Source: Candidatus Margulisiibacteriota bacterium (GTDB taxonomy: Bacteria; Margulisbacteria; Termititenacia; Termititenacales; Termititenacaceae). Taken from it: DNA of 54,014 nt. Each line of letters opens with the position of its first letter. The stretch's first letter is position 1. Position numbers and translations under genes: made by a program. Below are positions 31,305-47,831 of this stretch, piece after piece. Under the pieces are notes generated by a model. That model saw only the letters and a list, made by a program, of their open reading frames with translations, was not told the DNA's origin and ran no database searches. The stretch covers positions 1 to 54,014 of the forward strand of contig JAISQA010000033.1 in the NCBI GenBank assembly GCA_031274525.1, written 5' to 3'.

Positions 31305-31992
31305 TTTCTTTCTCCTCCTCCAGCTCCACGTCCGAGGGCTTCAAATCAACTTTCACGGCTTTGTCGTCCAGAATATCGCCTTTGTACACCCAGACTTTAA
31401 CGCCGATCTTGCCGTAAGTGGTCTGCGCTTCCGCCACGGCATAATCCACATCCGCGCGGAAAGTATGCAGCGGCACGCGCCCCTCTCTGTACCACTCGGT
31501 GCGCGCGATCTCAGCGCCGCCCAAACGGCCGGAGACCATCACCTTGATGCCCTGCGCGCCGGATTTGAGCGCTTTGGTAATCACCTGCTTCATCGCGCGG
31601 CGAAAAGCAATGCGGCGCTCCAGCTGTCCGGCCACATTCTCGGCCAGCAGTATCGCGCAGGTATTGATATTATTCGCCTCGTTGATATTGAACTGCACAT
31701 TTTTGCCCGTCAGCTTGATCAGGCGCTGTTTAAAAGCCTCCGCGTCCTGTCCGCCCTTGCCGATAATCATGCCCGGCCGCGCGGTATAAACATCCACGGT
31801 CACCTGATTTTCCCGGCGTCTGATCACCACGCGGGAAATACCCGCTTTGTTCAACGTGGTTTTGACAAAATCCTCTATCTTCTGGTCTTCCAAAAAGTAT
31901 TTGGGAAAATCTTTTTTGGCAGCGTACCAGACCCTGTCCCATTCCCGGTTCACGCCCAGTCTCAACGAACGGGGGTCTGTCTTATGTCCCAT
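31291..31992 (-). CDS. rpsC: 30S ribosomal protein S3 (233 aa)
   Basis: MGHKTDPRSLRLGVNREWDRVWYA is the start. The KH domain carries TARPGMIIGKGGQDAEAFKQRL (the GxxG loop), and the C-domain GIKVMVSGRLGGAEIARTEWYREGRVPLHTFRADVDYA forms part of the mRNA entry site. Confidence 0.97.
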   Translation of the reverse strand: MGHKTDPRSLRLGVNREWDRVWYAAKKDFPKYFLEDQKIEDFVKTTLNKAGISRVVIRRRENQVTVDVYTARPGMIIGKGGQDAEAFKQRLIKLTGKNVQFNINEANNINTCAILLAENVAGQLERRIAFRRAMKQVITKALKSGAQGIKVMVSGRLGGAEIARTEWYREGRVPLHTFRADVDYAVAEAQTTYGKIGVKVWVYKGDILDDKAVKVDLKPSDVELEEEKENAAA

Positions 31993-31996
31993 CGAA

Positions 31997-32398
31997 CTAT
32001 CTCCCTTCCCGCACGGCTATTTTGATATGCGTGGTGTATTTTTTGATGCGCATGGCGCGGCCCTTGCCGCCAGCGCGCCAGCGCTTGAGCAGAGAGCCGT
32101 TATTGGCCACCGCCTGCGCGACTACCAGCTTATCTCTGGACAGCTGATTGTTATGCTCGGCATTGGCTATCGCCGATTTTAAAACTTTTTCGGCATAGCG
32201 CGCGGCCGACTGCGGCAGAAACCGCAGAATAGTCAGACCCTCCGCGGCTTTTTTACCGCGGATTAGTTTTAAAACCCGTCCAGCTTTGAGCGGCGACATT
32301 CTGACCATTTTCGCTTCCGCGCTGACCAGCACCGCGGCCGGTGCAGCAGAGACGGCAGCTGGAGTTTTAACTTTTTTTATTTTTTGCTCGTCCGTCAT
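31997..32398 (-). CDS. rplV: 50S ribosomal protein L22 with N-terminal extension (133 aa)
   Basis: About 28 Ala/Lys/Val-rich residues precede the normal L22 start ([27 protein letters not shown]). The tunnel-lining hairpin ([22 protein letters not shown]) is intact. ATG overlaps the rpsS stop (ATGA). Confidence 0.95.
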   Translation of the reverse strand: MTDEQKIKKVKTPAAVSAAPAAVLVSAEAKMVRMSPLKAGRVLKLIRGKKAAEGLTILRFLPQSAARYAEKVLKSAIANAEHNNQLSRDKLVVAQAVANNGSLLKRWRAGGKGRAMRIKKYTTHIKIAVREGR

Positions 32399-32685
32399 TT
32401 CGCCTGTCCTTCGTCTTTTTTCTTGTCCGTGCCGCCGTGCGCGCGGAAAGTGCGCGTGTGGGCAAACTCGCCCAGCTTGTGGCCGACCATATTTTCGGTA
32501 ATATAAATCGGGATATGTTTATTGCCGTTGTGTACCGCTATCGTGTGTCCCACAAAATCCGGAAAAATCGCGGAACGGCGTGACCAGGTCTTGACTAATT
32601 TTTTCTCGCCGGCCGAATTCATTTTCTGGATTCTGGTCAGCAGATGCTCATCACAAAACGGGCCTTTTTTAGCAGAGCGCGACAT
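32395..32685 (-). CDS. rpsS: 30S ribosomal protein S19 (96 aa)
   Basis: [72 protein letters not shown]: the whole family signature, with a charged tail ([13 protein letters not shown]). Confidence 0.97.
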   Translation of the reverse strand: MSRSAKKGPFCDEHLLTRIQKMNSAGEKKLVKTWSRRSAIFPDFVGHTIAVHNGNKHIPIYITENMVGHKLGEFAHTRTFRAHGGTDKKKDEGQAK

Positions 32686-32701
32686 TCTTTATTTTCTCCT
32701 T

Positions 32702-33532
32702 TTATTTCTTCTTGCGGCGGATGATCAGCTTCGTCGAGGGCTTTTTCAGCTTGCGGGTCTTTTTGCCCAGCGCCGGTTTGCCCCAGGGGGTCATCGGACC
32801 CGGATGGCCGACCGGAGCACGGCCTTCGCCGCCGCCGTGCGGATGCTCCACCGGATTCATCACCGAACCGCGCACTTCCGGCCGCAGGCCTTTCCAGCGC
32901 GCGCGCCCGGCCTTGCCCAGCTTGATATTGAAATGATCTTCATTAGAAACCGTACCGACTGTCGCGCGGCACTCCAGACGCACCAGCCGCAGCTCCGAGG
33001 ACGGCATACGCAGCACGGCGTAATCGCCTTCTTTGGCCATCAACTGGATAGAAACACCGGCCGAACGCGCCAGTTGAGCGCCCCGTCCGGCGATCAGCTC
33101 GACATTATGCACCACCGTACCCACCGGGATAGATCCCAAAGGCAGAGCATTGCCCGGCTTGATATCCGCGTCCGCGCCGGACTGCAAAATATCATTCACA
33201 CTCAGGCTGCGCGGCGCCAGAATATATCTTTTCTCGCCGTCGGCATAGCTCAAAAGCGCAATGCGGGCCGTGCGGTTGGGATCGTACTCGATCGAAACCA
33301 CTTTCGCCGGAATATTATCTTTGTCCCTTTTGAAATCAATAATCCGGAAAAAATTCTTATTTCCGCCGCCCTTGTGCCGACAGGTGATCTTGCCCTGATT
33401 GTTGCGGCCGGAAGTCTTGCGGGCCGCGGCCAGCAGACTCTTCTCCGGCTTGCTGGCGGTTATTTCTGCAAAATCATAAAGTATCGTGTTACGCGAGGCG
33501 TTATGAATTGATTTTAATTTTTTCAGACCCAT
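32702..33532 (-). CDS. rplB: 50S ribosomal protein L2 (276 aa)
   Basis: Core peptidyl-transferase-centre protein. [50 protein letters not shown], and the invariant end [33 protein letters not shown] with the functional His. Confidence 0.98.
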   Translation of the reverse strand: MGLKKLKSIHNASRNTILYDFAEITASKPEKSLLAAARKTSGRNNQGKITCRHKGGGNKNFFRIIDFKRDKDNIPAKVVSIEYDPNRTARIALLSYADGEKRYILAPRSLSVNDILQSGADADIKPGNALPLGSIPVGTVVHNVELIAGRGAQLARSAGVSIQLMAKEGDYAVLRMPSSELRLVRLECRATVGTVSNEDHFNIKLGKAGRARWKGLRPEVRGSVMNPVEHPHGGGEGRAPVGHPGPMTPWGKPALGKKTRKLKKPSTKLIIRRKKK

Positions 33533-33545
33533 TTTGCTTTATCTC

Positions 33546-33830
33546 CTAAGCTGCCAGCGCGTCGATCTTCTGGCCCTTGACCAGATACACCACCGCTTTT
33601 TTGACATCCTGCTCCTGACCGGAAATACGGCCGTAACGGCGTTTTTTACCGGCGACGATCAGGGTATTTACTTTCGCCACTTTGACATTGTAAATTTTCT
33701 CGACCGCGCTGCGCACCGCGATCTTCGTCGCTTTTTTCTGCACAATAAAAGTGTAAATATTCTTGCCCAGTTCCAGGCTGCTTTTTTCGGTGACGACCGG
33801 CTTGACGATCACGTCATAAACAGAGCTCAT
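33546..33830 (-). CDS. rplW: 50S ribosomal protein L23 (94 aa)
   Basis: VIVKPVVTEKSSLELGKNIYTFIVQKKATKIAVRSAVEKIYNVKVAKVNTLIVAGKKRRYGR. Docking site for trigger factor and SRP at the tunnel exit. Overlaps rplD by four bases. Confidence 0.97.
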   Translation of the reverse strand: MSSVYDVIVKPVVTEKSSLELGKNIYTFIVQKKATKIAVRSAVEKIYNVKVAKVNTLIVAGKKRRYGRISGQEQDVKKAVVYLVKGQKIDALAA

Positions 33831-34447
33831 CCTAAAGCCTCCTCTAATTTCCGTACGGCGGACGCGGTGACAAAAAATTTGTCATACTTGAGCAGATCAT
33901 AGACCGTGATGTTTTTAACATTGGCCGTCTTGATCGTCGGAATATTGCGCCCGGCTTTCACAGCATTGGCGGGCAAAGCTTCATCTACAAACAAAGCTTT
34001 GGCGTCCAGTTTAAAATTTTTGAGCACCGCGGAAAACTCTTTGGTTTTGGGCTGGGTCAGAGCTAAATCTTTCAGCACGATCATATTGGCTTTTTTATCC
34101 GTCAGCGCAGCGCGCAGCGCGGCTTTTTTCATGCTTCTGGTCAGGAAAAAAGCATAATCGCGCGGCTTGGGGCCCATTGAGACACCGCCGCCCGGAAGCA
34201 GAGGAGAGCGGCTGGAGCCCCGGCGGGCATTACCGGTGCCTTTTTGCGAGAACGGTTTTTTGCCGCCGCCGCGCACTTCGGATTTAGTCAGAGTGCTGTG
34301 CGTGCCGGAACGGCCCGTCGCCAGATAACTCAACACGGCCAGATGCAGCAAGCCTTTGTTCACTTTGGCATTGAATACTCTGTCATTGAGCGTCAATGAC
34401 CCCGCGGCCTTACCGGCCAGATCAAATATCTGCACTTCTGTCGCCAT
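33827..34447 (-). CDS. rplD: 50S ribosomal protein L4 (206 aa)
   Basis: The tunnel loop is GTHSTLTKSEVRGGGKKPFSQKGTGNARRGSSRSPLLPGGGVSMGPKPRDYAF; the globular part follows (KKAALRAALTDKKANMIVL). L4 regulates the S10 operon in some bacteria; no leader target was evident. Confidence 0.96.
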   Translation of the reverse strand: MATEVQIFDLAGKAAGSLTLNDRVFNAKVNKGLLHLAVLSYLATGRSGTHSTLTKSEVRGGGKKPFSQKGTGNARRGSSRSPLLPGGGVSMGPKPRDYAFFLTRSMKKAALRAALTDKKANMIVLKDLALTQPKTKEFSAVLKNFKLDAKALFVDEALPANAVKAGRNIPTIKTANVKNITVYDLLKYDKFFVTASAVRKLEEALG

Positions 34448-34458
34448 TTGCCTACCTC

Positions 34459-35115
34459 TTATTGTTTAACAGCTATTTTCCCAGCGTCGTATTCGGCTTT
34501 GCGGTTGCTTACAACAACCAACCCGTTTTTCGGGCCCGGTATAGCGCCGCTGACTAGAATAACATTTTTGTCACTCAAGACTTCTACAACCTTGAGACCA
34601 CGGATTGTAACACGCTCGGTGCCCATGTGTCCAGGCATTTTCGCGCCGAAAGGGATGCGTCCGCCGCGGTCCATAAAACGCTGCGAGCCGGTGATGCGGT
34701 TATTTTTGGAGCCGTGGCTGCGCGGGCCGATCGTAAAACGGTGCCGCTTGATCGCGCCCTGAAATCCTTTGCCGATGCTGGTGCCGGTCACGGCCACCTC
34801 TTCGCCCGCGGCAAAAATCGCGGCATTCAAAACGCTGCCCGCCGGGAGATCCAGCGCATCCGGCACCCGCACTTCGCGGATATATTGGGGGGCTTTTTCC
34901 TGTCCGGCTTTTTTAGCCACGCCCAGCGCGGCTTTGACCGCGTTTTTTCTGGACAGAAAACCCAGCTTCAGCGCCGCATAACCGTCCTTGCCGGTTTTTT
35001 TCTTGGCCTGCAATACCACGCAGGGGCCGCACTCAATGACCGTTACGGCCTGTGCCAGACCATCGTCCGTAAAAACCTGCGTCATGCCAATTTTTCTGCC
35101 TAAAATACTTTTCAT
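34459..35115 (-). CDS. rplC: 50S ribosomal protein L3 (218 aa)
   Basis: I start at the ATG at 35115, MKSILGRKIGMTQVF, preceded by GGAGCGGAAA. In-frame codons further upstream overlap the rpsJ end. The rRNA-contacting loop is GFQGAIKRHRFTIGPRSHGSKNNRITGSQ, followed by the KMPGHMGTERVTIRGL block. Confidence 0.96.
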   Translation of the reverse strand: MKSILGRKIGMTQVFTDDGLAQAVTVIECGPCVVLQAKKKTGKDGYAALKLGFLSRKNAVKAALGVAKKAGQEKAPQYIREVRVPDALDLPAGSVLNAAIFAAGEEVAVTGTSIGKGFQGAIKRHRFTIGPRSHGSKNNRITGSQRFMDRGGRIPFGAKMPGHMGTERVTIRGLKVVEVLSDKNVILVSGAIPGPKNGLVVVSNRKAEYDAGKIAVKQ

Positions 35116-35158
35116 TTTCCGCTCCATTTTTAGACGCCCGTACCGCGCCCCGCACAAA

Positions 35159-35491
35159 TTACAAAACCTTGATCTCAATATCCACGCCGGCCGGCAAATC
35201 GAGTTTGGTCAAAGCGTCTGTCGTGGTGGAGGGCGGATCAATAATATCGATCAGCCGCTTATGGATACGCAAATCAAAATGCTCGCCGGAGTTTTTGTTG
35301 ACGTGCGGCGACTTCAGGACTGTCCATTTCTTAATATCGGTCGGCAGCGGTATCGGCCCGAAAACTTTGGCGCCGGAACGCTGCGCCGTGCTCACGATCT
35401 TGCCGGAAGACTGATCCAGCAGACGGTGATCGAAAGCCTTTAGCTTAATCCGCACCCTTTGATTTGCTTTTATTTTCGTTTTTACAGCCAC
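35159..35491 (-). CDS. rpsJ: 30S ribosomal protein S10 (110 aa)
   Basis: [74 protein letters not shown]. Also the NusE partner in transcription antitermination. Follows fusA directly where tuf is usually found. Confidence 0.97.
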   Translation of the reverse strand: MAVKTKIKANQRVRIKLKAFDHRLLDQSSGKIVSTAQRSGAKVFGPIPLPTDIKKWTVLKSPHVNKNSGEHFDLRIHKRLIDIIDPPSTTTDALTKLDLPAGVDIEIKVL

Positions 35492-35518
35492 AGTATTTTC
35501 CTCGCTTTTATTTGCTTG

Positions 35519-35558
35519 ACCGGGGCAGCCGCACCATGCGGCCGCTGCCCGGCCCGGT
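35519..35558 (-). promoter_or_regulatory. GC-rich stem-loop between fusA and rpsJ
   Basis: ACCGGGGCAGCCGC and GCGGCCGCTGCCCGGCCCGGT form a strong, slightly bulged stem around the loop ACCAT, immediately after the fusA stop. There is no U-run, so it is more likely an RNA processing or stabilising element than a terminator. It stands where tuf would be expected. Confidence 0.6.
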
Positions 35559-37651
35559 TAATTACCTTTGTACTTACTTATAATCGCTTCGGTCACATTC
35601 TTCGGCGCCTCTTCATAATCCGAAAATTCCATAGTATAAGTGCCGCGCCCCTGCGTCTTGCTGCGCAGGTCGGTCGAATAGCCGAACATTTCCGCCAGAG
35701 GCACTTTGGCCTTGATGATCTGCGTGCCGCGTACGGACTCCATGCCTTCAATGCGGCCGCGGCGGCTGCTCAGATCGCCGATCACATCGCCGGAATTGGC
35801 CTCCGGCACCTCGACCTCGACTTTCATCACCGGCTCCAGCAGCACGGGATTGCAGCGCGGCACGCCTTCTTTGATAGCCAGATTGGCGGCCAGCTGGAAA
35901 GCGATATCCGAAGAGTCCACATCGTGATAGGAACCGTCGAACAAAGTAACCTTGACATCGACCAGCGGGAAACCGGCCAGCACGCCGGAAGACAGCGCAT
36001 TCTTGGCGCCCTTGTCCACCGGAGTGATAAATTCGCGCGGCACCACGCCGCCGACAATTTCGTTGACAAATTCGTAACCCTTGCCTTTTTCGTTGGGCTC
36101 GATCCGCAGCCAGACATGACCGTACTGACCGTGGCCGCCGGACTGCTTGATATGTTTGCCTTCCTGCTCGACTGATTTGCGGATCGTCTCGCGGTAAGCC
36201 ACCTGCGGCTTGCCGACATTGGCCTCGACCTTAAACTCCCGGATCAGCCGGTCAACGATAATCTCCAGATGCAGCTCGCCCATGCCGGAAATAATCGTCT
36301 GCTGGGTCTGCTCATCGGTCTTGACCTTGAAAGTCGGATCCTCTTCGGCCAGCTTTTTGAGCGCCTCGCCCATCTTCTCCTGATCGGCTTTGGTCTTGGG
36401 CTCGATAGCCACATCGATCACCGTTTCCGGAACATTGATCGCCTCCAGCATTATACTGTTGCCTTCCGCAGCAATAGTATTGCCGGTAGTCGTGTCTTTC
36501 AGACCGATAACGCCGCAAATATCTCCGGCGTGCACTTCATCCAGCTCTTCGCGTTTGTTCGCGTGCATCAGCACCAGACGGCCGACCCGTTCTTTGACAT
36601 CTTTAGTCGTATTCACCACATAAGAGCCGGATTTCAAAGTGCCGGAGTACACCCGCACATAGGTCAAACGGCCGACAAAAGGATCGGTCGCCACTTTGAA
36701 AGCCAGACCGATAAATTTTTCCTCATCCGCGACTTTTACCTCGCTATTCTCGCCGGTGTCCGTGTTGATGCCGTAGACCGGTTTTTCCAGCGGGGTCGGC
36801 AGAAAGTCGCAAACCGCATCCAGCAGCGGCTGAATGGCCGTGTTTTTGAAAGCAGAGCCGCAGGTCATAATCACAAAATTTGTTTTGATCACGCCTATGC
36901 GCAGGCCTTTGCGCAGCTCCCCGGCCGTCAGGGTCTCGCCGTTCATATATTTTTCCATCAAATCATCGCTCTGCTCGGCGGCAGCCTCGATCAAAATCTC
37001 GCGGTAATGCGGCACTTTGTCGGCCAGCTCGGCCGGGATCTCATCCGAGTATTCCAGCTGCGTGCCTTTTTCGCCTTTATTGTAAATGGCTTTCATATTG
37101 ATCAGATCAAAAACTCCGACAAAATTATCCTCCGCGCCGATCGGCAGCTGAATAGGTATCGGACGGCCGCTTAGTTTTTCTTTGATCTGCTCTTCCACCC
37201 GGTAAAAATCCGCACCGACTCTATCCATCTTATTGACGAACACAATACGCGGCACTTTGTAACGGGTGGCCTGCCGCCAGACGGTCTCGGACTGCGGCTG
37301 CACCGCGCCCACCGCGCAAAATACAGCAACCACGCCGTCCAGCACGCGCAGCGACCGCTCCACCTCGATCGTGAAGTCCACGTGTCCGGGCGTGTCGATG
37401 ATATTGATGCGGTGTTTAATCTGCTCTTTATTCCAAAAACAGGTGGTGGCCGCGGAAGTGATCGTGATGCCGCGCTCCTGTTCCTGCACCATCCAGTCCA
37501 TAGTAGCGGCGCCGTCATGCACTTCGCCGATCTTATGCGACACACCGGTGTAAAACAAAATACGTTCCGTCAAAGTCGTCTTGCCGGCATCAATATGCGC
37601 GGCGATACCAATATTTCTGGTGTCTTTTAGGGCTACCTGTCTGCTGCTCAC
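35558..37651 (-). CDS. fusA: Elongation factor G (697 aa)
   Basis: Translocase GTPase. G1 [10 protein letters not shown], switch region [37 protein letters not shown]; then domains II-V with [25 protein letters not shown] and the end [31 protein letters not shown]. Full length. Third gene of the str segment; tuf is missing downstream. Confidence 0.98.
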   Translation of the reverse strand: MSSRQVALKDTRNIGIAAHIDAGKTTLTERILFYTGVSHKIGEVHDGAATMDWMVQEQERGITITSAATTCFWNKEQIKHRINIIDTPGHVDFTIEVERSLRVLDGVVAVFCAVGAVQPQSETVWRQATRYKVPRIVFVNKMDRVGADFYRVEEQIKEKLSGRPIPIQLPIGAEDNFVGVFDLINMKAIYNKGEKGTQLEYSDEIPAELADKVPHYREILIEAAAEQSDDLMEKYMNGETLTAGELRKGLRIGVIKTNFVIMTCGSAFKNTAIQPLLDAVCDFLPTPLEKPVYGINTDTGENSEVKVADEEKFIGLAFKVATDPFVGRLTYVRVYSGTLKSGSYVVNTTKDVKERVGRLVLMHANKREELDEVHAGDICGVIGLKDTTTGNTIAAEGNSIMLEAINVPETVIDVAIEPKTKADQEKMGEALKKLAEEDPTFKVKTDEQTQQTIISGMGELHLEIIVDRLIREFKVEANVGKPQVAYRETIRKSVEQEGKHIKQSGGHGQYGHVWLRIEPNEKGKGYEFVNEIVGGVVPREFITPVDKGAKNALSSGVLAGFPLVDVKVTLFDGSYHDVDSSDIAFQLAANLAIKEGVPRCNPVLLEPVMKVEVEVPEANSGDVIGDLSSRRGRIEGMESVRGTQIIKAKVPLAEMFGYSTDLRSKTQGRGTYTMEFSDYEEAPKNVTEAIISKYKGN

Positions 37652-37668
37652 AAATTTATTGCTCCCGT

Positions 37669-38139
37669 CTAATATCTAAAATGCGCAAAAGCTTTGTTGG
37701 CTTCGGCCATTTTGTGCGTGTCGTCTTTTTTCTTGATCGCGGCGCCGGTGTTATTGAAAGCGTCCAGCACTTCAGCCGAGGCTCTCTCGATCATGCTCTT
37801 GCCTTTGCGCGCCCGGGCCGCGGTGATGAACCAGCGTATAGCCAGCGACTGCGCCCGTTCCGGCCGCACTTCGATCGGCACCTGATAGTTGGCGCCGCCG
37901 ACCCGGCGGGATTTGACTTCCATGACCGGCTTGATGTTATTGATCGCTTCATTGAATACCTCAATGCCGGGCTTCTGGGTTTTTTCCGAAAGCGTGTCGA
38001 TCATCGCGTAAATGATGCGTTCCGCTTTGGAGCGCAGACCCTTGAGCATAATTTTACTGATCGTCTCCGCAACCAGATAGCTGTTGTAAACCGGGTCCGG
38101 AATTCTTTCCCGCTTGACTGCTCTATTTCTTCTCGACAT
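37669..38139 (-). CDS. rpsG: 30S ribosomal protein S7 (156 aa)
   Basis: [59 protein letters not shown] and [45 protein letters not shown] are the standard S7 blocks. It organises the 3' major domain of 16S rRNA. Confidence 0.98.
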   Translation of the reverse strand: MSRRNRAVKRERIPDPVYNSYLVAETISKIMLKGLRSKAERIIYAMIDTLSEKTQKPGIEVFNEAINNIKPVMEVKSRRVGGANYQVPIEVRPERAQSLAIRWFITAARARKGKSMIERASAEVLDAFNNTGAAIKKKDDTHKMAEANKAFAHFRY

Positions 38140-38150
38140 TTATCTGCTCC

Positions 38151-38534
38151 CTATTTCTTTTCCGGCTTTGGCCGCTTGGCTCCATACTTGGAGCGCCCCT
38201 GCCGCCGTTTATCGACACCCAGCGTGTCCAGCGCGCCGCGCAGAATATGATAACGCACACCGGGCAGGTCTTTGACCCGGCCGCCGCGGATCATCACAAT
38301 AGAGTGCTCCTGCAGATTGTGGCCCTCGCCCGGAATATACGCGGTGACTTCTTCTTTATTGGATAAAACCACGCGCGCGACTTTACGCAGGGCCGAATTG
38401 GGTTTTTTGGGCGTCTGGGTCTTGACCACCACGCATACACCGCGCCTCTGCGCACAGGAGGCCAGCGCCGGTGATTTGGTCTTCGCTATATTTTTACGGC
38501 GGCCTTGCTTAATCAGCTGATTTATGGTTGACAT
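38151..38534 (-). CDS. rpsL: 30S ribosomal protein S12 (127 aa)
   Basis: [40 protein letters not shown] (with the Lys that decides streptomycin sensitivity in TPKKPNSA), [29 protein letters not shown]. First gene of the str-S10-spc supercluster; AAGGAG precedes the ATG. Confidence 0.98.
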   Translation of the reverse strand: MSTINQLIKQGRRKNIAKTKSPALASCAQRRGVCVVVKTQTPKKPNSALRKVARVVLSNKEEVTAYIPGEGHNLQEHSIVMIRGGRVKDLPGVRYHILRGALDTLGVDKRRQGRSKYGAKRPKPEKK

Positions 38535-38611
38535 TTAGCTCCTTCTTTCCAAAATTCTCGTCAAACGGCACACAAATACCCTTTAGCCGGCACACGGCAA
38601 AAAGGGCGGTA

Positions 38612-38641
38612 ATTATAAGGGAGCCGGGGCGAATGTGTCAA
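38612..38641 (-). promoter_or_regulatory. Promoter of the str-S10-spc supercluster
   Basis: Minus strand TTGACA (38641-38636), spacer of 18, TATAAT (38617-38612): both boxes are perfect consensus. The start point would be near 38605, leaving a leader of about 70 bases to rpsL. I see no other comparable promoter before the ribosomal genes down to adk. Confidence 0.75.
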
Positions 38642-38662
38642 TAGAATGTTCGCTGCCCCGGG

Positions 38663-39493
38663 TTACGCCATCTTTATAATGTAAATCACTGTATAATACG
38701 CAGGCACCGTATCAATGGTAAACGCCATGCCGGAGCCTGTGGCATTGGTTGATTTGTCGTGCAGATTGAGTGTATGCGTATGGGTTGTGCTGTACACCGT
38801 CGATTTGCCGTTTAGATTGAGCGTATGCGTATGGGTCGCGTTATCCGTTGATTTACCGTTTAGATTAAGCGTATGGCTGTGCGATGTATTGTCATTTGTA
38901 GATTTACCATTTAAATTTACAGTATGACTATGGGTATTATCACCCGTTACTGTCCAGGTGCTTCCGGCATTTTTGCCGTTTAAATTACCTCTGCTGGCTC
39001 CTTGAGAATCATAATAACCATGATTGTGCGTATTTTCACTGGTCGTGATGTTTTCATTCTTAAAACTATGGCTATGCGAACCGCCAGTAATACTAATATC
39101 TTCATTTTTCAAGTTATGATCATGCGACCCGCCGGTAATACTAATATTTTCATCTTGTAAGTTATGATTATGCGAACCACCGGTAATGCTGATGTCTTCA
39201 TCCTTTAAGGTATGGGCATGTGCGGGCAGGTTAATCTCCTGCAAGGTAAGGCTCTGGCTGTCCGCGCCATCCGTACTGCCGGAGCTTTCCGCACCACGCA
39301 AAAATTTATTGACCAAATCCGGCGTATACTCATTACCCACCGGCTGCCCGTTACAAATGTACCAGATCTGCTTAAACGCCGCGCTGGCGCTGTTCCAAGC
39401 CGCGGTGGTGTAGGTCAATATCGTGCCCTTAGGGAAAAAAGTTAAATTATTGATGTCGGACGCCAGCAGCGGCTGGCCTGTTTCTATTACCAT
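38663..39493 (-). CDS. Phage tail-collar-like fibre protein with HxH repeats (276 aa)
   Basis: The N-terminal 85 residues match the tail-collar/short-fibre plan: FPKGTILTYTTAAWNSASAAFKQIWYICNGQPV ... YTPDLVNKFLRGAESSGSTDGADSQSL. The shaft follows with HxH pairs at residues 92, 108, 124, 140 and 156 (exact 16-residue period), then 188, 205, 221 and 238. Their units read ISITGGSHxHxL and later THTHTLNLNGKST. The end VPAYYTVIYIIKMA is the usual fibre terminus. In phage fibres such HxH sites bind iron in a trimeric shaft. No other phage genes flank it. AGGAGGG precedes the ATG. It probably encodes an orphan surface or tailocin fibre. Confidence 0.8.
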   Translation of the reverse strand: MVIETGQPLLASDINNLTFFPKGTILTYTTAAWNSASAAFKQIWYICNGQPVGNEYTPDLVNKFLRGAESSGSTDGADSQSLTLQEINLPAHAHTLKDEDISITGGSHNHNLQDENISITGGSHDHNLKNEDISITGGSHSHSFKNENITTSENTHNHGYYDSQGASRGNLNGKNAGSTWTVTGDNTHSHTVNLNGKSTNDNTSHSHTLNLNGKSTDNATHTHTLNLNGKSTVYSTTHTHTLNLHDKSTNATGSGMAFTIDTVPAYYTVIYIIKMA

Positions 39494-39539
39494 AAAACCC
39501 TCCTTTTTTTATTTCAAACTTTAGGGATTATAGCATATT

Positions 39540-39580
39540 TTATGGATAAAATGAATTATATTTATTCATTTTATCCATAA
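39540..39580. promoter_or_regulatory. Perfect 16-bp palindrome between tail-fibre gene and XRE regulator
   Basis: TTATGGATAAAATGAA (39540-39555), nine-base spacer, TTCATTTTATCCATAA (39565-39580). A third half-site, TATGGATAAAA, covers the start codon of the XRE gene at 39629-39639. The arrangement suggests an operator for the regulator encoded next to it, controlling both divergent genes. Confidence 0.7.
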
Positions 39581-39629
39581 GACAATTCAAAAAAGCCGGA
39601 TAGACTTATTTCACAAGGCGGTAACAAAT

Positions 39630-40001
39630 ATGGATAAAACCAGCGTCGCAAAGGAATTAAAAGCGCTGATCAGCAGCGAGTTAAAACGGATCCGTAAAGA
39701 AAAAGGCCTCACGCTGGAAGCCATGGCCGACCAGGCCGGACTGGAATACACTTCTTTTTACCGCATCTACAGCGGCGGCAATCTGCCCAAACTGATAACG
39801 CTCCTGCAAATAAGCCGGGCTTACGCCATACCTATGGAATACTGGTTTAAGGATATCGAAAATTTTGGGACGGCTAAAAAGGCCGGCTTACAGCAGAAAC
39901 TGGCCGATCTTGATCTCCTGCAAACGCTTAACAGGCTTGACGCCAGCGCTAAAGAGGTTATCTCTAAAATGCTGAAAAGCTACGTGAAAAAACAAAATTA
40001 G
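39630..40001 (+). CDS. XRE-family helix-turn-helix regulator (123 aa)
   Basis: Cro/C1-type HTH at residues 16-70: LKRIRKEKGLTLEAMADQAGLEYTSFYRIYSGGNLPKLITLLQISRAYAIPMEYWF. A helical C-terminal part (LQQKLADLDLLQTLNRLDASAKEVISKML) probably mediates dimerisation. Ribosome site AAGGCGG lies nine bases before the ATG. It is divergent from the tail-fibre gene and shares the palindrome at 39540; it is a probable local repressor. Confidence 0.9.
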   Translation: MDKTSVAKELKALISSELKRIRKEKGLTLEAMADQAGLEYTSFYRIYSGGNLPKLITLLQISRAYAIPMEYWFKDIENFGTAKKAGLQQKLADLDLLQTLNRLDASAKEVISKMLKSYVKKQN

Positions 40002-40227
40002 GCCCGGTAGGCCTGTAAAATTAACCGCGCACATTGCCCAAGCGCCAGCGTAATAAATATTTTGCATCTCGCGCCTATGCGCGAGATACGGCTTCGCGGG
40101 AGCGGAATATCCCGCTCGCCAGCCTGTGTGCGCCGTGGTATTTCACAGCGCAGCCGCGCGAATATTCTCTTTTTCCCCTCAAAGAAAGTGACAGGTAAAA
40201 TAGCTAAGGGTGTTAAGTTCGAGCCAA
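40002..40227. other. Non-coding gap with hairpins between XRE gene and rpoC
   Basis: No convincing ORF on either strand. It holds the perfect hairpin TCTCGCGC (40067-40074), CTAT, GCGCGAGA (40079-40086), and a second GAGCGG/CCGCTC inverted pair just downstream. Neither has a T-run, so they are structural repeats and not terminators. Confidence 0.6.
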
Positions 40228-40262
40228 AATAAAAGACTCCTTGCGGAGCCTTTTATTTTTTT
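40228..40262. terminator. Bidirectional rho-independent terminator
   Basis: AATAAAAGACTCC (40228-40240), loop TTGC, GGAGCCTTTTATT (40245-40257), followed by TTTTTTT on the plus strand and TTTTATTTT on the minus strand. It closes the rpoBC operon (rpoC stop at 40283) and also the XRE gene from the other side. Confidence 0.8.
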
Positions 40263-40282
40263 AGGCCGGTGATATTCCCCGG

Positions 40283-44473
<4,191 letters not shown>

Positions 44474-44518
44474 TTATTCCTCCTATTTTAATTAGGGTCA
44501 CCGGGCCAAGCCGGGACG

Positions 44519-47728
<3,210 letters not shown>

Positions 47729-47771
47729 TAGCGTGCCTCCTAAATTACATACTAAAACGCATACGCCGACG

Positions 47772-47809
47772 CCCCGAACCTTTACTTAAAAAAATGTAAA
47801 AGTTCAGGG
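47772..47809 (-). promoter_or_regulatory. Stem-loop between rplL and rpoB
   Basis: Coding-strand arms CCCTGAACTTTTAC (47809-47796) and GTAAAGGTTCGGGG (47785-47772) pair along 14 positions with two G-U or mismatched pairs. The loop is AT-rich. It sits exactly where many bacteria have an attenuator or RNase III site that lowers rpoBC relative to rplJL expression. Confidence 0.65.
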
Positions 47810-47831
47810 TATCCGCGCTTAAAAACAATCA

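Noticed and set aside
38663-40001. Prophage between rpsL and rpoC
   Set aside because: Only one fibre-type gene and one regulator are present; no integrase, portal, terminase, capsid or lysis gene.
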